From Cephalotrichum gorgonifer (Eukaryota > Ascomycota > Sordariomycetes > Microascales > Microascaceae): a stretch of 64,000 bases of DNA. The stretch spans positions 403,924 to 467,923 of the forward strand of contig ONZQ02000014.1 in the NCBI GenBank assembly GCA_900312665.1, given 5' to 3'. This document shows positions 47,404-58,169 of this stretch, in pieces. Positions within the stretch are counted from its first letter, which is position 1, and the number at the start of each line of letters is the position of its first letter. The position numbers were made by a program, and so were the translations under genes. The notes under the pieces are model-generated. The model worked only from the letters and a program-made list of their open reading frames with translations. It was not told the DNA's origin and searched no databases.

Positions 47404-50400
47404 ATGTCCAGCCCGTCGAATGTGAGGCTGACTAAGTCCCCGATGGCTTTCCCCGACGAAGACGACCTCGGCGGCAGGCGGTCGGGCGCCAGGCGCAGAC
47501 GGGATCGCCGAATGCCCTCGCCTGAGCCCTTGGACGAGAATGATTGGAGTGCAGAGAGTGAAGACGACCGCCGTCCCACGCCCTACCGGAACCGAGAAGC
47601 CAAGCGAGAAATGACGGAACGTACGGAATCGAGACCTTCTTCTCAGCACCATGCCCGCGAGCCGTCGTCCCAACAGAAACCCAACGCCGCCATGTCCGTC
47701 TCCCGCAGACCCTCCGCCGTACCTAGGAGAGCAAGAGACCCGCACCTGTACGAGCATACGTCGGGCACAGATAGCCGCAGGAGCTCCAGGAAAGAGAATT
47801 CGCCCCGCTATCACATCTCAACTCCCGCTTCCAAGCGCTCATCTCACACAACAGTGTCCGACTCGGATGAAGAATCTGCCCAGACGCCCTCCACAGAAGA
47901 CGACGAACCCGTCCGTGTTCCTATACAGAGGCAGAGAGAATCCCCCAAACGAGAATCTCCACATCAGCGTCAGAGACGTAGCGGGTCGAGACAACCGACG
48001 AAACCGAAAGCCCTTCTCGTCCCCAAGGTCCCCGAGATAGCCGAACTGGTAGACTCGTCATCTGAGGAAGAGGACGAAGACTCGGAGGACGAAAGTGAGG
48101 ACGAAGATACCGAGGAAGACGAAGAGGAAGAAGAACAAGAGATCGCGATAGTCCCTAAGTTGAGAACGAGGCCCTCCCGCGTCCTTCACATACACGAGGA
48201 GGAGGACATTCCTTCGCCGTCTCCGCCGAGACATCGGGGTCGTCATATACAAGACGAGGAGGAAGAGGACATTCCTTTGCCTTCGCCGTCGAGACGCCGG
48301 AGTAGTCGTCGTACACACGAGGAACATATTCCTCCCCCGCTATCTCCGCCGAGACGTCGGAGCCACCGCATACTCGAAGAAGAAATTCCCTCACCCTCTC
48401 CATCGAGGCGTCGTCAGTCCACCTATCGAGCTCACGAACGACTTCGGGATCCGCCCCTTTCAGAAGACCACTACCGCCCCCATTCTTCTCGGAGGTGAGT
48501 GGTCCAGTACTGGTCTTTGGTAGCAACCAACCTAATCTTGTGCTAGGACTTCGAGGAGAACCCATGGTTCAGATATTGTCCATGTCAAGCACCCCACTGT
48601 AGTCAGGAGGTCCAACACCACTGGCGGCTCTCATACGCCCTCGAGCTTGTCGACGTTTACGAGGCGATCTTCTTTCCTTGACTCCATTTTGCCTAGATCT
48701 GTGCGAACGACTGAGGAGAGGCGTACGAAGATGTAAGCCCCACCCCCTCCACTAGCTAGGATAAACCCACCTGGGGTATCCTTCATACAAGCCAACCGTT
48801 GGCTTACTGACATCCGGGCGCGTCTTGTCCAGAGCTACTTGCGTTGAATGCCATGAAAGCTTGCCGGCTCAAGAGACCGAAAAACTAAACTGCGGCCATC
48901 GCATGTGCTACCGGTGCTTAACGCACAGTTTCAAATTGTCTTTGTCCGACCCGAAACATATGCCGCCACGATGCTGCAATAATGACTACATACCGCTAGA
49001 CCACGTTGAGCACTTATTCGACCCAAACTTCAAGAGAACTTGGGAACGCAGGTTTATTGAGAACTCCGCCCGAAGCGGACACCTCTACTGTCCGGCAAGG
49101 AAGTGCGGAGCTTGGATCCACCCGGAGAACATCTACACGGAGTACGGCCGTGACCGCGGTCACTGTAGCCGGTGCAGGACGAAGGTTTGCGGTTCCTGCA
49201 ACCAGAAGTGGCACTCGTCGCGGGATTGTCGTATTGGCGAAGCGGCGGCCCAGATCTTGGAGCACCCCAGAGACCAAGTCTTTGTGCGCTGCTACAGGTG
49301 CAAGACAATGGTGGAGTTGAAGGAAGGCTGCGACCACATGATTTGGTAAGAAGAGCCGTTGGCCCCTGCCCATATTCCTGCTTCTGGCCCTGCTTCTGTT
49401 CTGTTCCTGTCGATACAGTGCTTGTTATATGTCCTGGGGCAACCTTATGTCCTGCCCTCAACCCGCATCCTCTGGCCATCGAGGTCCCCCTCTGACAACG
49501 TTCCCGACGCTAACTATCCCCCTTCCCTTACAGCCGGTGTGGCGCCGAGTTCTGCATGGTCTGCGGGGAGAAGTGGAAGCTGTGTGATTGCCCATCGGCC
49601 CAGGACAGCATGATGGTGCCTGAGGACTACGACCATATCTCGGTACCCACCTTTTCTCGGGCAGACACGTTCCCCATGTCACCTCCATCGAGGCGATACA
49701 GGGGCAACCACGCTCCAGCTCCTCCGCCATTCGCCCCGCGGGGCCATGACTACGAGGAGGAATTCGTGGCGCGTCATCCCCGCGATCATCGAGATCGCGA
49801 CCTGGCAAGGCGATTTGAACGGCCGGCACCGGCTGACGCCCACCGTCGAGAACGTGAGAGCCCACACCCACACGGACGGGAGCGTGAACCAGTCGAGGAA
49901 CATGTTCGTGAGGCGATTAGAGATGATGTCTATGATGATGATGATGACGATGATGGCTACGACTACGACGGTTATGATTTTGATGAAGATGGCGAGTACA
50001 GAGGAAGTGTCGAGGATGATCTTGGTCCTGGGTCTCGGAGGCGAAGGGGGGGCTATGACGGTTATCGAGGGGGCGGGGAGACCGTAGTTCCGCCTTCTCC
50101 TCCCACGGCGCCTCATGGCTACGACCGAACTGCCAGGACGGCAGATTATATATCCGACGTTAGCAAGGCTCGAGGGGTGCGTGGATCCTCCATGGAACGG
50201 AGGCTGGCGGACAGATTCTCGCCTCAGCGAACGACGCAAGGCCCGCCACCCCAGTCGCCTACCCATGGGCACGGACATGGTCATGGGCGTGGGCACAGTC
50301 ATCACCCCCAGCCCGGATTACCTCCGATGGCGCCCATGGTGCCCATGGTGCCCATGGCCCCGCCATCGCAGCATCGACCTCCCATGTCCCCCGCCGGGCT

Positions 50401-50701
50401 AGCTCCTGTCACAAGGCGACATACCGCCGAGGAGGGTGCGTACAACATGGGAGGCCCTCCGCCCATGGAGAGGGGCGTTCCCGGCTGGGGCCCACACGAA
50501 TACGCTGAGGAAACACATCATATGCGCATGCCTCCGGGCCGCCGCCATTCGGAAGAGATATTTACAGCGTCGACCATGGCGGGGCTTACTGGCATGGGGC
50601 GGGGGATGAATCGCGTGCCGGAGTGGCTGCATTATGTGGAGCCCGGATCGCCCGATGACGAGCCGCCGCCGACAACACATCGACGGAGGCTCCATTTTTA
50701 G
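47404..50701 (+). CDS. RBR (RING1-IBR-RING2) E3 ubiquitin ligase with long disordered ends
   Basis: Exons 47404-48494, 48547-48732, 48833-49345 and 49534-50701 encode 985 residues; the introns are 52, 100 and 188 nt. Residues 1-425 are disordered: Arg/Ser-rich, then an acidic block (SSSEEEDEDSEDESEDEDTE) and four degenerate units of the type EEEDIPSPSPPRHR. RING1 starts at C429-x2-C432 with NCGHRMCYRC. The IBR follows (HLYCPARKCGAWI...HCSRCRTKVCGSC). RING2 has C579-x2-C582, the catalytic-type Cys592 in EGCDHM, then C597, C599, C604 and C607 (CRCGAEFCMVC). RBR enzymes take ubiquitin from E2 onto this RING2 Cys before the substrate. The last 370 residues have a poly-Asp/Tyr stretch, a GHGHGHGRGHSHH cluster and Pro/Met repeats. 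The substrate is unknown. The start is the first ATG in the frame. Confidence 0.92.
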
Positions 50702-51996
50702 AATCTTACTCTTTGGGCTTTCCCCGTTGGTGTTTTCTTATCTTCACCCTTTCTCCTTCTTGTTGGTGTCCTTCTTTTGTTCTTCTTCTTCTTGGTATTC
50801 GGAATCTCGTAGCCAGCGCGGATATCGGGACTCCATTCTTGCCGGGCCTGTAAGCAGGATTATACCAGCTACCATTCATTGCCAGGGTGGTTAGAGCAGT
50901 GGAGTGGTCGTGTCGGACGAGATGCCCAGGGGCAGGATGTAAAGATGGGTTTGCATGCGATGTTTGGCGCATCACTTTTCCTCCTATATGTACTCGTCGT
51001 ACAAGTATTCTGTCGTCATTTGATCACCGTCATTCTCCACGCTCCTTTCGCTCTGCCTCGGATACCAATTACAAGTTCCAAACATTGGGTGAGCCATTTT
51101 GCTACTTGAGTTACGGGTACTTATATGCGTACCTTTTGTCTGAATATTTCACTTATTCCGATCTAGGCTTAGAGCTTATTTTCGCATCCTTGGAATTAAT
51201 CGCTCCTCTTACTTACGGACGTAGTTTCTGCTAATAGTTACCCGAAAGTCTGGGCGCGTTTCCCGCTTGTGGCGATCTAGAGTATTATGTGGTAAGTAAT
51301 ATTAGTTACCAATGTTTCTTTAAATAGCTTTTTTTTTGCAGGGGACCGGCCGGTTTCCAGATGACTTTTGTTGCACGCGCAGTGGACCAGATTATTAGGG
51401 ACTAGCATTCCTGAGGAGAAAACCCCGCCTCGGATAAGCATGGCGGTGTTTCAGTGACAGGGATGTTGGATAGTTGTTTCGTCCGTGTGCTCATCTAATC
51501 TCGCCACAAAGCGTAGGGATCTGAAGGGGGTGTCGCGAGGCGGAATCCAACGAAGGAAGAGGGAAGGGGGGGCTGTGTCCTTACTTTGGTAACGTTCACT
51601 CCTGCGGGGGGGAGACGAGACCTCTATAATGAGGTGACATTGAATTCCACGATCATCCTCGGATCCTGGATGGTTCGAGAGGCTTTGGCTCGCCTTTTTT
51701 GTCTCCCTTACATTTCTTCTCTTTCTGCATATTCTCTGCATCTTCGCTGCACACTCTGGTCCGATGGCCGATCTAATAAACTGATTGGTGTCATTCTTTT
51801 CTTCCTCCTCCCTTCCGGAATCTTGTCTGTTTCCGGGATCTTGTCTGTTTCTGTGTTGCCAATTCCATTCCCAACCCGGAGAAGGTTGCAGAGAGTGTTA
51901 TTATCCATGCGGATATCAAGCAATGAACATACCAACATCAACAATCACTAACTCCTCCTCCTCCCTCTCCTCCTCCCCCCATCTACTACCCATCCA
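50702..51996. other. Intergenic spacer
   Basis: This spacer lies between the RBR ligase and the DUF3433-type gene, both on the plus strand. It has T-rich 3' untranslated DNA just after 50701, GTACAAGTA at 50999-51007, and two 14-bp copies of ATCTTGTCTGTTTC 18 bp apart at 51820-51851. A C/T-rich leader follows. No gene was seen. Confidence 0.5.
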
Positions 51997-54900
51997 ATGC
52001 TTCCTCCCCTCCGCACCGACTACCGACCAATGCGCCGCCCCTCAGAAGCGGGCGGCCCTTCCCGCGCGGAAACCGTGAGCCCGCTCTCCCTCCAACTCTC
52101 CTCACCCCGGAGCTTTGTGAGGACGGGCTGGCAGGTGCGAAGGAAGAAGGTCGGCTCAGGGCCACAGAATAGGAGGCCCGTGAGCCCCGTCAGCGACGTC
52201 TCCGACGACGGGGATACGGAAGCGATACAGGCGGCGGCGGCGGCGGGGGTGCCGTTCCTTTATCTGAGGGATCCCGCCGTCGAGAATGAGAATGCGAACT
52301 TGCCGTCTCAGAGCTCGACGCCATCGACGGGTTGGGGGACACCGGGAAGGAGGCTGAGTAGGGCGAGCGCGGGTCCGGGGCGGTCCGGCGGCGGGGAGAA
52401 CACCGGCGCCTCGGGGAGCAGATACCTCGGGACCCTGACGGAGGAGATGAGGGACCGGCGGGGAGGGGAGGGAGGAGGGGAGAGGAGGGCGGTGGTCGAC
52501 GCGAGGATAACCCGGGAGAATAGGGCGACGGCGGAGAGCGGGTGGAGGCCCGGGTATCTGCGGAGGAGAGTGGTCGCGTCGTTCGTCGCGGGGTTCGGCG
52601 CCCTGATCATCACCATCGAGGTGCTCTGCGCCGCCGACAGGGCGAACGACGGGCTAAGGGAGGGCAGAAAGGGGATATCCGTGTTCTGGGGATACCTCCC
52701 TACAATCAGTTACGTGACCTCTCGCGAACCGAACCAAAACAAACCCCCTTTTCGCGAATAATGGCTGCTAACACCGGAAATTAGTTCTTACCCTCGTCGC
52801 CGCGCTCTGGGGAAGACTCGAGTTCCAGGCGAAACGATACATCCCGTGGATCCTGCTCTCCGGCCAGAGCAGCCTGTTACCACCCTCCCCGGACGCCTCC
52901 GATTCCCTCCTCCTCGACTACACGAACATCTCCCTCCCCAAGGCCCTCCTCACGGCTATAAGAAAGAAGCATCTTCTCGTTCTGGCACCGATGCTCACGT
53001 CGCTCCTCCTCCTCGTGGAGATTGTCCTCTCGACTGGCATCTTCGTCGTACAGGATACGCTAGTGAGGACGGACGGGTCGCCTGCGATTCTCCGGGATCG
53101 CTTCGTCCTGGATTACGACGACGCGAATCCGCCATTCAAGAGGGAATCTGACCGGGACCCGTACGCAGTCATGCTCGGGATCGAAACTGCGAACCTGAGC
53201 TATCCGGATGGCTACATGCCGGGTGTGGCATATCGGACGTTCGAGCTGCCGGGGACTGGAGGGGATGAGTCCTTTCGCATGGCAGTGGATACGGTCTCTG
53301 TTCGGCCGGATTGTGAGATTAGCGTCGTGGGGGGCATGGATACGGGCACAAACCTGACCGCCAACTCCTCGATATGTGGTGGGGATATTCCGGTCGTGCT
53401 CAACCTGCGGTCAGACAAAGGGTCGGCTACCGGGGACCAGTACCATTTCGTATACGAGGACCTTGATCGCAGAGGGAGCTGCTCCGGGAAAGAGTCCCTC
53501 GTGCTTGCTGGGGTGTTTCAGATGAGACGCGACTCGAACGGCAGCCTCGAGCACGTCAAATCCGCGGCCGTGGTCTGCAAAGTACCATTCTACTCGGGGA
53601 CGAGGGATGTCGAATTGCGCCCTGACGCAGGATACACGGTCCTCCCATCCACCGCCGGGGACGACAAGCTCGTCGAGCGGAGCTTTCTGGACCCGATCCA
53701 CTACAGCATGGGATACAATGGGACCTTTGCACCCGTTGCTACGGGGAACTACTTCATGACGGACGACCTCCCGCCTCCCTTCGTCCTAGCAGCCCACCGC
53801 GTCACGTCGGGACTGCTGCCCGTGAACTATTTTCTCGACAGGGGGGCGCTGAGGGACGGCATGGAGGGGGCCCTCGCCGACTTTGGGGCCCTGGCTGCAC
53901 ATTACAAGCTGCGCGAGGGCAGCGCCAACCTCTCGACGGGAACCGCCATCGCCGTGGGGAGGAGACTGAGAGTGGTATCGGGCATCGCGCATGCCATGGC
54001 GGCCCTCTTCGGCGTCGCTCTCCTCCTCACCGCTCCCCTGGTCTTGTACGTTCCCAGGCGTGGAATCACGCCGCGGAATCCGAATTCCGTCTCGGGCACG
54101 GCCACCCTGCTGGTCGGCAGCCGGGATATCTTCGGTATACTTCGAGGCGCGGATACCTCCGATCTGGGCGTCATCGCAGAGAGGTTGCGGGGAATGTATT
54201 ATTCAACGGTGGAAACAGCCGGCCCCAGCTCGAGGAAGTTCGTCGTCAAGAAAAGGGCGGAAATGCCGTCCACGGCCTCGAGCTCGAGCTCGGCATCGCC
54301 CGCCCCCTCTCCGAAGCGAGCCGCCAACGGGTACAACCCCTGGGTGCTGGGCCCCGTATTCCGAGTCGTCAGCATCGTTCTCGCCGGAGCGTTCGCCGCC
54401 ACGCTCTGGGGCCTCGTCTCCGCGTCCAACAGCAACCACGGCCTCGGAAACGTCTCGGACCCCTATGACAAAGCCATTCTGTGGACGTGCCTGCCCGCAG
54501 CGGTGCTCGTGGCCCTCGCCGCTTACATCCGGGCCGTGGACTATCAGACGCGGTTCCTCGCGCCGTTCTCCTCGCTCTACAGGGCGGACATGTTTGCAGA
54601 CGGCATGACGACGACGTACACTGACGAGCTGGCGCCGGTGACGGTATACAAGGCCGTGCGAGGGCGGAACTGGGCGGTGGTGCTGGCCAAGGGGGCGGCG
54701 GTCGCGGCGGCGCTGATGCCCATCCTCGTCTGCCGGCTCTTCACTCCGGAGGCGACGACGGGGACAACACGGGTGGAGCTGAGGCAGGCGGAGTGGTTCG
54801 TGGGCACGGCTGGCAACGCCTCGCTCATCGGAGACCTGGCGGAGAATAACGTTTCGTACCCGTGGACGCATGGCGACCTCGTGTTCCCCCAGTTCGAGGT

Positions 54901-55789
54901 CGTGGGCGACACGGCGCGGGAGGAGAGCACGGTGATCCAGACGAGGTTAGGTGCCGTGAGGGCCGAGCTGACATGCGAACCCCTCAAACCGGCGGATGAT
55001 GACCTCGCGACCGTCGAATGCCAGCTCCTCGACCGGTCCCGGAGTACAATGTGCGGCAATGGCACGGCCGGACGAGCGAACGAGTTCTTCGGACACGTGG
55101 CGACGGTGTGCACGTCCACGTCTACGGGGGAGGACTTCCCGGCCTTCATCCACTACATCTGGGGATCCTGCGACGCCGGCGTGCCGGATTACCGCGCCAT
55201 CGTGTCGTGCTACGAGAAGGTCGTCGAGGTGGAAGTCGACGCCACGCTGCGGGGACCATCCCTCCGTCTCGTCGCGGCAGAGGCTGACACATCGACGAGC
55301 CGCGAGTCGGAAGTCACCCTCCCAGAGGGGAATCCGTATAAAATAGTGGGAGGGACCGACGACAACAACCCCTGGTACGACGCCTTCTTCGCCCTCGTAT
55401 CGCAGACCACCACTCTCGGCGCCGACACCACACTCGACTCGGTCACGTCGGCGATACAGACCCGCCACTCCCTCCTACGAGCGCAGACCCTCGCCTCCCT
55501 CCGCGCGCCATCCACCGGCGCCCCCCGGGTGGGGATGCGGACGCAGCGGGCGGAGAGGGTGGTGCAGAACGCGGCGCCAACGTACCTCCTAGCGGTACTC
55601 CTCACGTTGGTCGTCGGCTTCTCGGCCGCGTCGGTGGTGACGGCGCCGAAGAGGGAGCTGCCGTGCTCGCCGGGGAGCGTCGCCGCCGTGGCGGGAATGC
55701 TGGCGGAGTGGGGGCCGGGTGTGGTGCCCGAGGGAGCGGAGTGGATGAGCGATGGCGAGATAAGGAGGTATTTCGAGGCGGCGGCGTAG
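51997..55789 (+). CDS. Large multi-pass membrane protein, DUF3433-type, function unknown
   Basis: Two exons (51997-52708 and 52785-55789) encode 1238 residues. The 76-nt intron has an unusual donor (gttacg) but restores GYLPTI-ILTLVAALWGRLE, a hallmark-like segment of fungal DUF3433 proteins. Residues 1-180 are Ser/Arg-rich and cytosolic-looking. About eight membrane segments follow: VVASFVAGFGALIITIEVL, the splice-site segment, LAPMLTSLLLLVEIVLSTGI, AHAMAALFGVALLLTAPLVL, VVSIVLAGAFAATLWGLV, CLPAAVLVALAAYI, GAAVAAALMPILVC and YLLAVLLTLVVGFSAASVV. Between them lie two long Cys- and N-glycosylation-site-rich regions, probably extracytosolic. The second repeats the pattern of the first, as in this family. 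The role is unknown; a cell-surface or vacuolar location is inference. Confidence 0.82.
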
Positions 55790-56039
55790 TAGGACACTTA
55801 CCCCTTCTTTCTCGAGCTTTCTCTTCTCTTTGTATGATGTGATACCCACCTGATAGTTTCTTAATAGCGGAACCCTGTTACTGATGTTAATCTCGCGATG
55901 CCTCTTTCTCTCGTGATGATGACGGCATCTTGCTCCGAGGATGATAGTTTGTGTGGCATCAGGGAGCATGCTCTTCGTATGGTAGTCCGATTCGGCAAGG
56001 GAATATGAATATCTCCTGGTGCTATGACACTCAACAATA
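55790..56039 (+). other. Spacer between DUF3433-type gene and tRNA-Ala
   Basis: Short 3' untranslated and tRNA upstream region. Nothing else was seen. Confidence 0.5.
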
Positions 56040-56142
56040 GGGCGAGTGGTTTAGTGGTATAATTCCTCTTTAGCACTATCAGATCTTCTAGATCCGATTG
56101 GCGAATTAGAGGCGGTCCGGGGTTCGATTCCCTGCTTGTCCA
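56040..56142 (+). tRNA. tRNA-Ala (AGC) with 31-nt intron
   Basis: The cloverleaf can be folded by eye. The acceptor stem is GGGCGAG / CTTGTCC, with discriminator A73. It includes a G3-U70 wobble pair, the universal alanine identity element. The anticodon stem is CCTCT / AGAGG with spliced loop TTAGCAT, giving anticodon AGC. The T stem CGGGG / CCCTG encloses TTCGATT. The 31-nt intron (56076-56106) lies after position 37, the canonical place. The D arm (GGTTTAGTGGTATAAT) contains the A box but looks like that of tRNA-Gly and has one T-T mismatch. The B box is GGTTCGATTCC. A T5 terminator follows. Confidence 0.85.
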
Positions 56143-56145
56143 ACC

Positions 56146-56150
56146 TTTTT
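56146..56150 (+). terminator. RNA polymerase III terminator of tRNA-Ala
   Basis: Five T residues begin four bases after the tRNA discriminator base, the usual signal for Pol III release. Confidence 0.8.
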
Positions 56151-56200
56151 GCACCTCTTTGCCAATTCTCTTCCCTTTTAAAGCTCTGCTGCATTTGATA

Positions 56201-56214
56201 CCCCCCCCCCCCCC
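56201..56214 (+). repeat. Poly-C run, 14 nt
   Basis: A pure C14 tract shortly after the tRNA-Ala gene. Confidence 0.9.
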
Positions 56215-56494
56215 TTTTCGCTTCCCATGGAAGTGAATTAGATAAGAACCCATTATATTTAATTTTTGTGTAATCTGGCTGTTTTCTAAGAGGCTCTGCG
56301 CCTTCTGGCATCCTAGTGAAGAATGCTGCTGGTTGTAGGTGTTAACTGTTGGAGGTGTTACTAGAGCACTAGAGTAGTTACAAGTCAGATCGGGCATGGC
56401 GATATCTGATTGGGCGGACGGCATACCTCGGCGGGCGGCGTAGAGCTCCCTTGCTGGACGACCGGGCGGCCCCCCCGAAAAAAAAATCAGCCGC

Positions 56495-56512
56495 TTCCAG
56501 AAGCTCTTCGAA
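56495..56512 (+). promoter_or_regulatory. Possible heat-shock element of HSP10
   Basis: TTCCAGAA fits the TTC-NN-GAA core bound by heat-shock factor, and TTCGAA lies four bases further on. The site is about 150 bases before the HSP10 start, a plausible distance. The spacing of the second half-site is not canonical, so this is tentative. Confidence 0.4.
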
Positions 56513-56654
56513 CTAAACTTTTGCTACTACCTACCATTTCCATCCCTTCGACCACATCACCAACTTCTTCAGTACCGAACCCGAATCCGCGAAAACCAAC
56601 CTTTTAATACCCGTCGCATTTATTTAATACAGACTTTTAATACCTCTCTTCAAA

Positions 56655-57376
56655 ATGGTAAGCTCCCTCCCTCCTCTCCCCTCCCTGCTACCTCTACCTT
56701 TACCCCGGCCGTTCCTCCAAAAATGCTCCCAAACACGCGCCCACCCCCCGGGGAAACCGAATCATCCCAAGGCTGCGCAAATAAGCCAGTGTTAAGCTGA
56801 CCGCCGGAAAACTTTTGCGAATCTTAGGCCACCACCCTCCGCTCCGTCCGCTCCCTCGTCCCCCTCCTCGACCGCGTCCTCGTGCAGCGCGTAAAGGCCG
56901 AGGCCAAGACCGCCAGCGGCATCTTCCTCCCCGAGTCCAGCGTCAAGGAGCTCAACGAGGCCAACGTCATCGCCGTCGGCCCGGGTCTGCTGGACAAGAA
57001 GGGCAACAGGCTGCCCATGGGCGTCTCTTCCGGTGACCGCGTCCTGATACCCCAGGTAGGTTTATCCGTTTCCCCCATACGCGATACCCTCACCCCCTTT
57101 TCCTCCCCGGTCTTGGAAGGAAGGAGGAAGACAGTGGCGGGCTGGGCATGTGTGATGGCGCGTTGGATAATAGAACGATGACTGACTAGCTGTGTCATAT
57201 AGTACGGCGGATCTCCCGTCAAGGTCGGTGAGGAGGAGTACACCCTCTTCCGAGACAGCGAGTGAGTTTTTTCCCCCCTTATCCCCCCCTTATCCCCCCC
57301 GAACTGCCATCTTTCCAGCGACACACATCCCTAACAAAAACACAGGATCCTCGCCAAGATCAGCGAGAAGAACTAA
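56655..57376 (+). CDS. HSP10: Mitochondrial 10 kDa heat shock protein (GroES-type co-chaperonin)
   Basis: Caps the HSP60 folding chamber in the mitochondrial matrix. Four exons: 56655-56657 (only the ATG), 56828-57055, 57203-57261 and 57346-57376. The introns are 170, 147 and 84 nt. The product is 106 residues, the normal length. Diagnostic GroES features are in order: LVPLLDRVLVQRVKAE near the start, the mobile-loop region TASGIFLPESS, the segment EANVIAVGPGLLDKKGN, then SGDRVLIPQYGG spanning the second splice, KVGEEEYTLFRDSEILAKI across the third, and a short Lys-rich end. As in other HSP10 proteins the N-terminus itself targets mitochondria and is probably not cleaved. A heat-shock-element-like site lies upstream. 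It converges with the kinase gene. Confidence 0.95.
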
Positions 57377-58169
57377 ACCCGAACGGACGAGAGGAAGACA
57401 AAAAACGAAACCCCGCTACTCCCCCCTTCTCTCTCTCCCGCCCACGCTCTGAGAGCCGAACGAGAAAATATAGCGAAACGAGAGTGAGAAAAGAGTAAAA
57501 AGGAGCAAAGTGTTCGATAGATGTAAAACATACCTGTACCAAATCTACTATAAAGACCAATCCCCCACAAAGAGTCCGGACTTTGAACCTGGTGCCTCGC
57601 GTGTGCAGAGCAGAGAGTACATAATGGGAGGAAGGGAGGGAGGGGGAGATGTGATTATGGCCATGTTGCCTGGTTCGATACCCGAGGATTGGCTCGGGGG
57701 ACTAGTTGCCGCCTCGGGGATGGGCATTAATGTTTTCGGGGTACAAGGTAGGCTGGGAAAAAGTCAAAGGGGACTTCATAATTGTAGAACCTCTGCCAGT
57801 TCCATGCTACCCCCTTGTATCGCCGGCATAAAGTCTTTTGACAACGCGCTCTAAATCCATGTACCAAGCCGGACGCTCTATTATATTATGTATGAACCTG
57901 TACACCTATGATCGCTGTAACCGTGTTTCCCGCTTTCCCCGTGCAAGACTACATCTCCTCCCCTCCCCTTTGTCCCTCCCACTAGTCGCTTTTTATCGAA
58001 ATGTCCCCTGCCTTTCCCGACGCCGTAACCAAATGAGCCCTCTCTAAGATTCTCCCCGCGCCAAGATTAAACCGTCTAATATGCTCTTTCTTTCCCTTTC
58101 CTTGTCCCAAGACCCGCCACGCCCGTGCCTAGCCCTCCGCTTGCCCCTGACCCGGCGCCTTTCCCCCGC
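57377..58169. other. Intergenic, convergent 3' regions
   Basis: This is the spacer between HSP10 (+) and the kinase (-). It holds both 3' untranslated regions, with C/T-rich DNA near 57940-58130. No gene was seen. Confidence 0.5.

Larger units (their letters stand above)
56143..56654. other. Spacer and HSP10 promoter
   Basis: This spacer holds the Pol III terminator, a C14 run at 56201-56214 and heat-shock-element-like sequence at 56495-56512, then the HSP10 leader. No gene was seen. Confidence 0.5.

Noticed and set aside
57560..57600. Minus-strand GGTTCAAAG resembling a tRNA T loop
   Set aside because: The flanking bases do not pair as a T stem and no acceptor stem is present.
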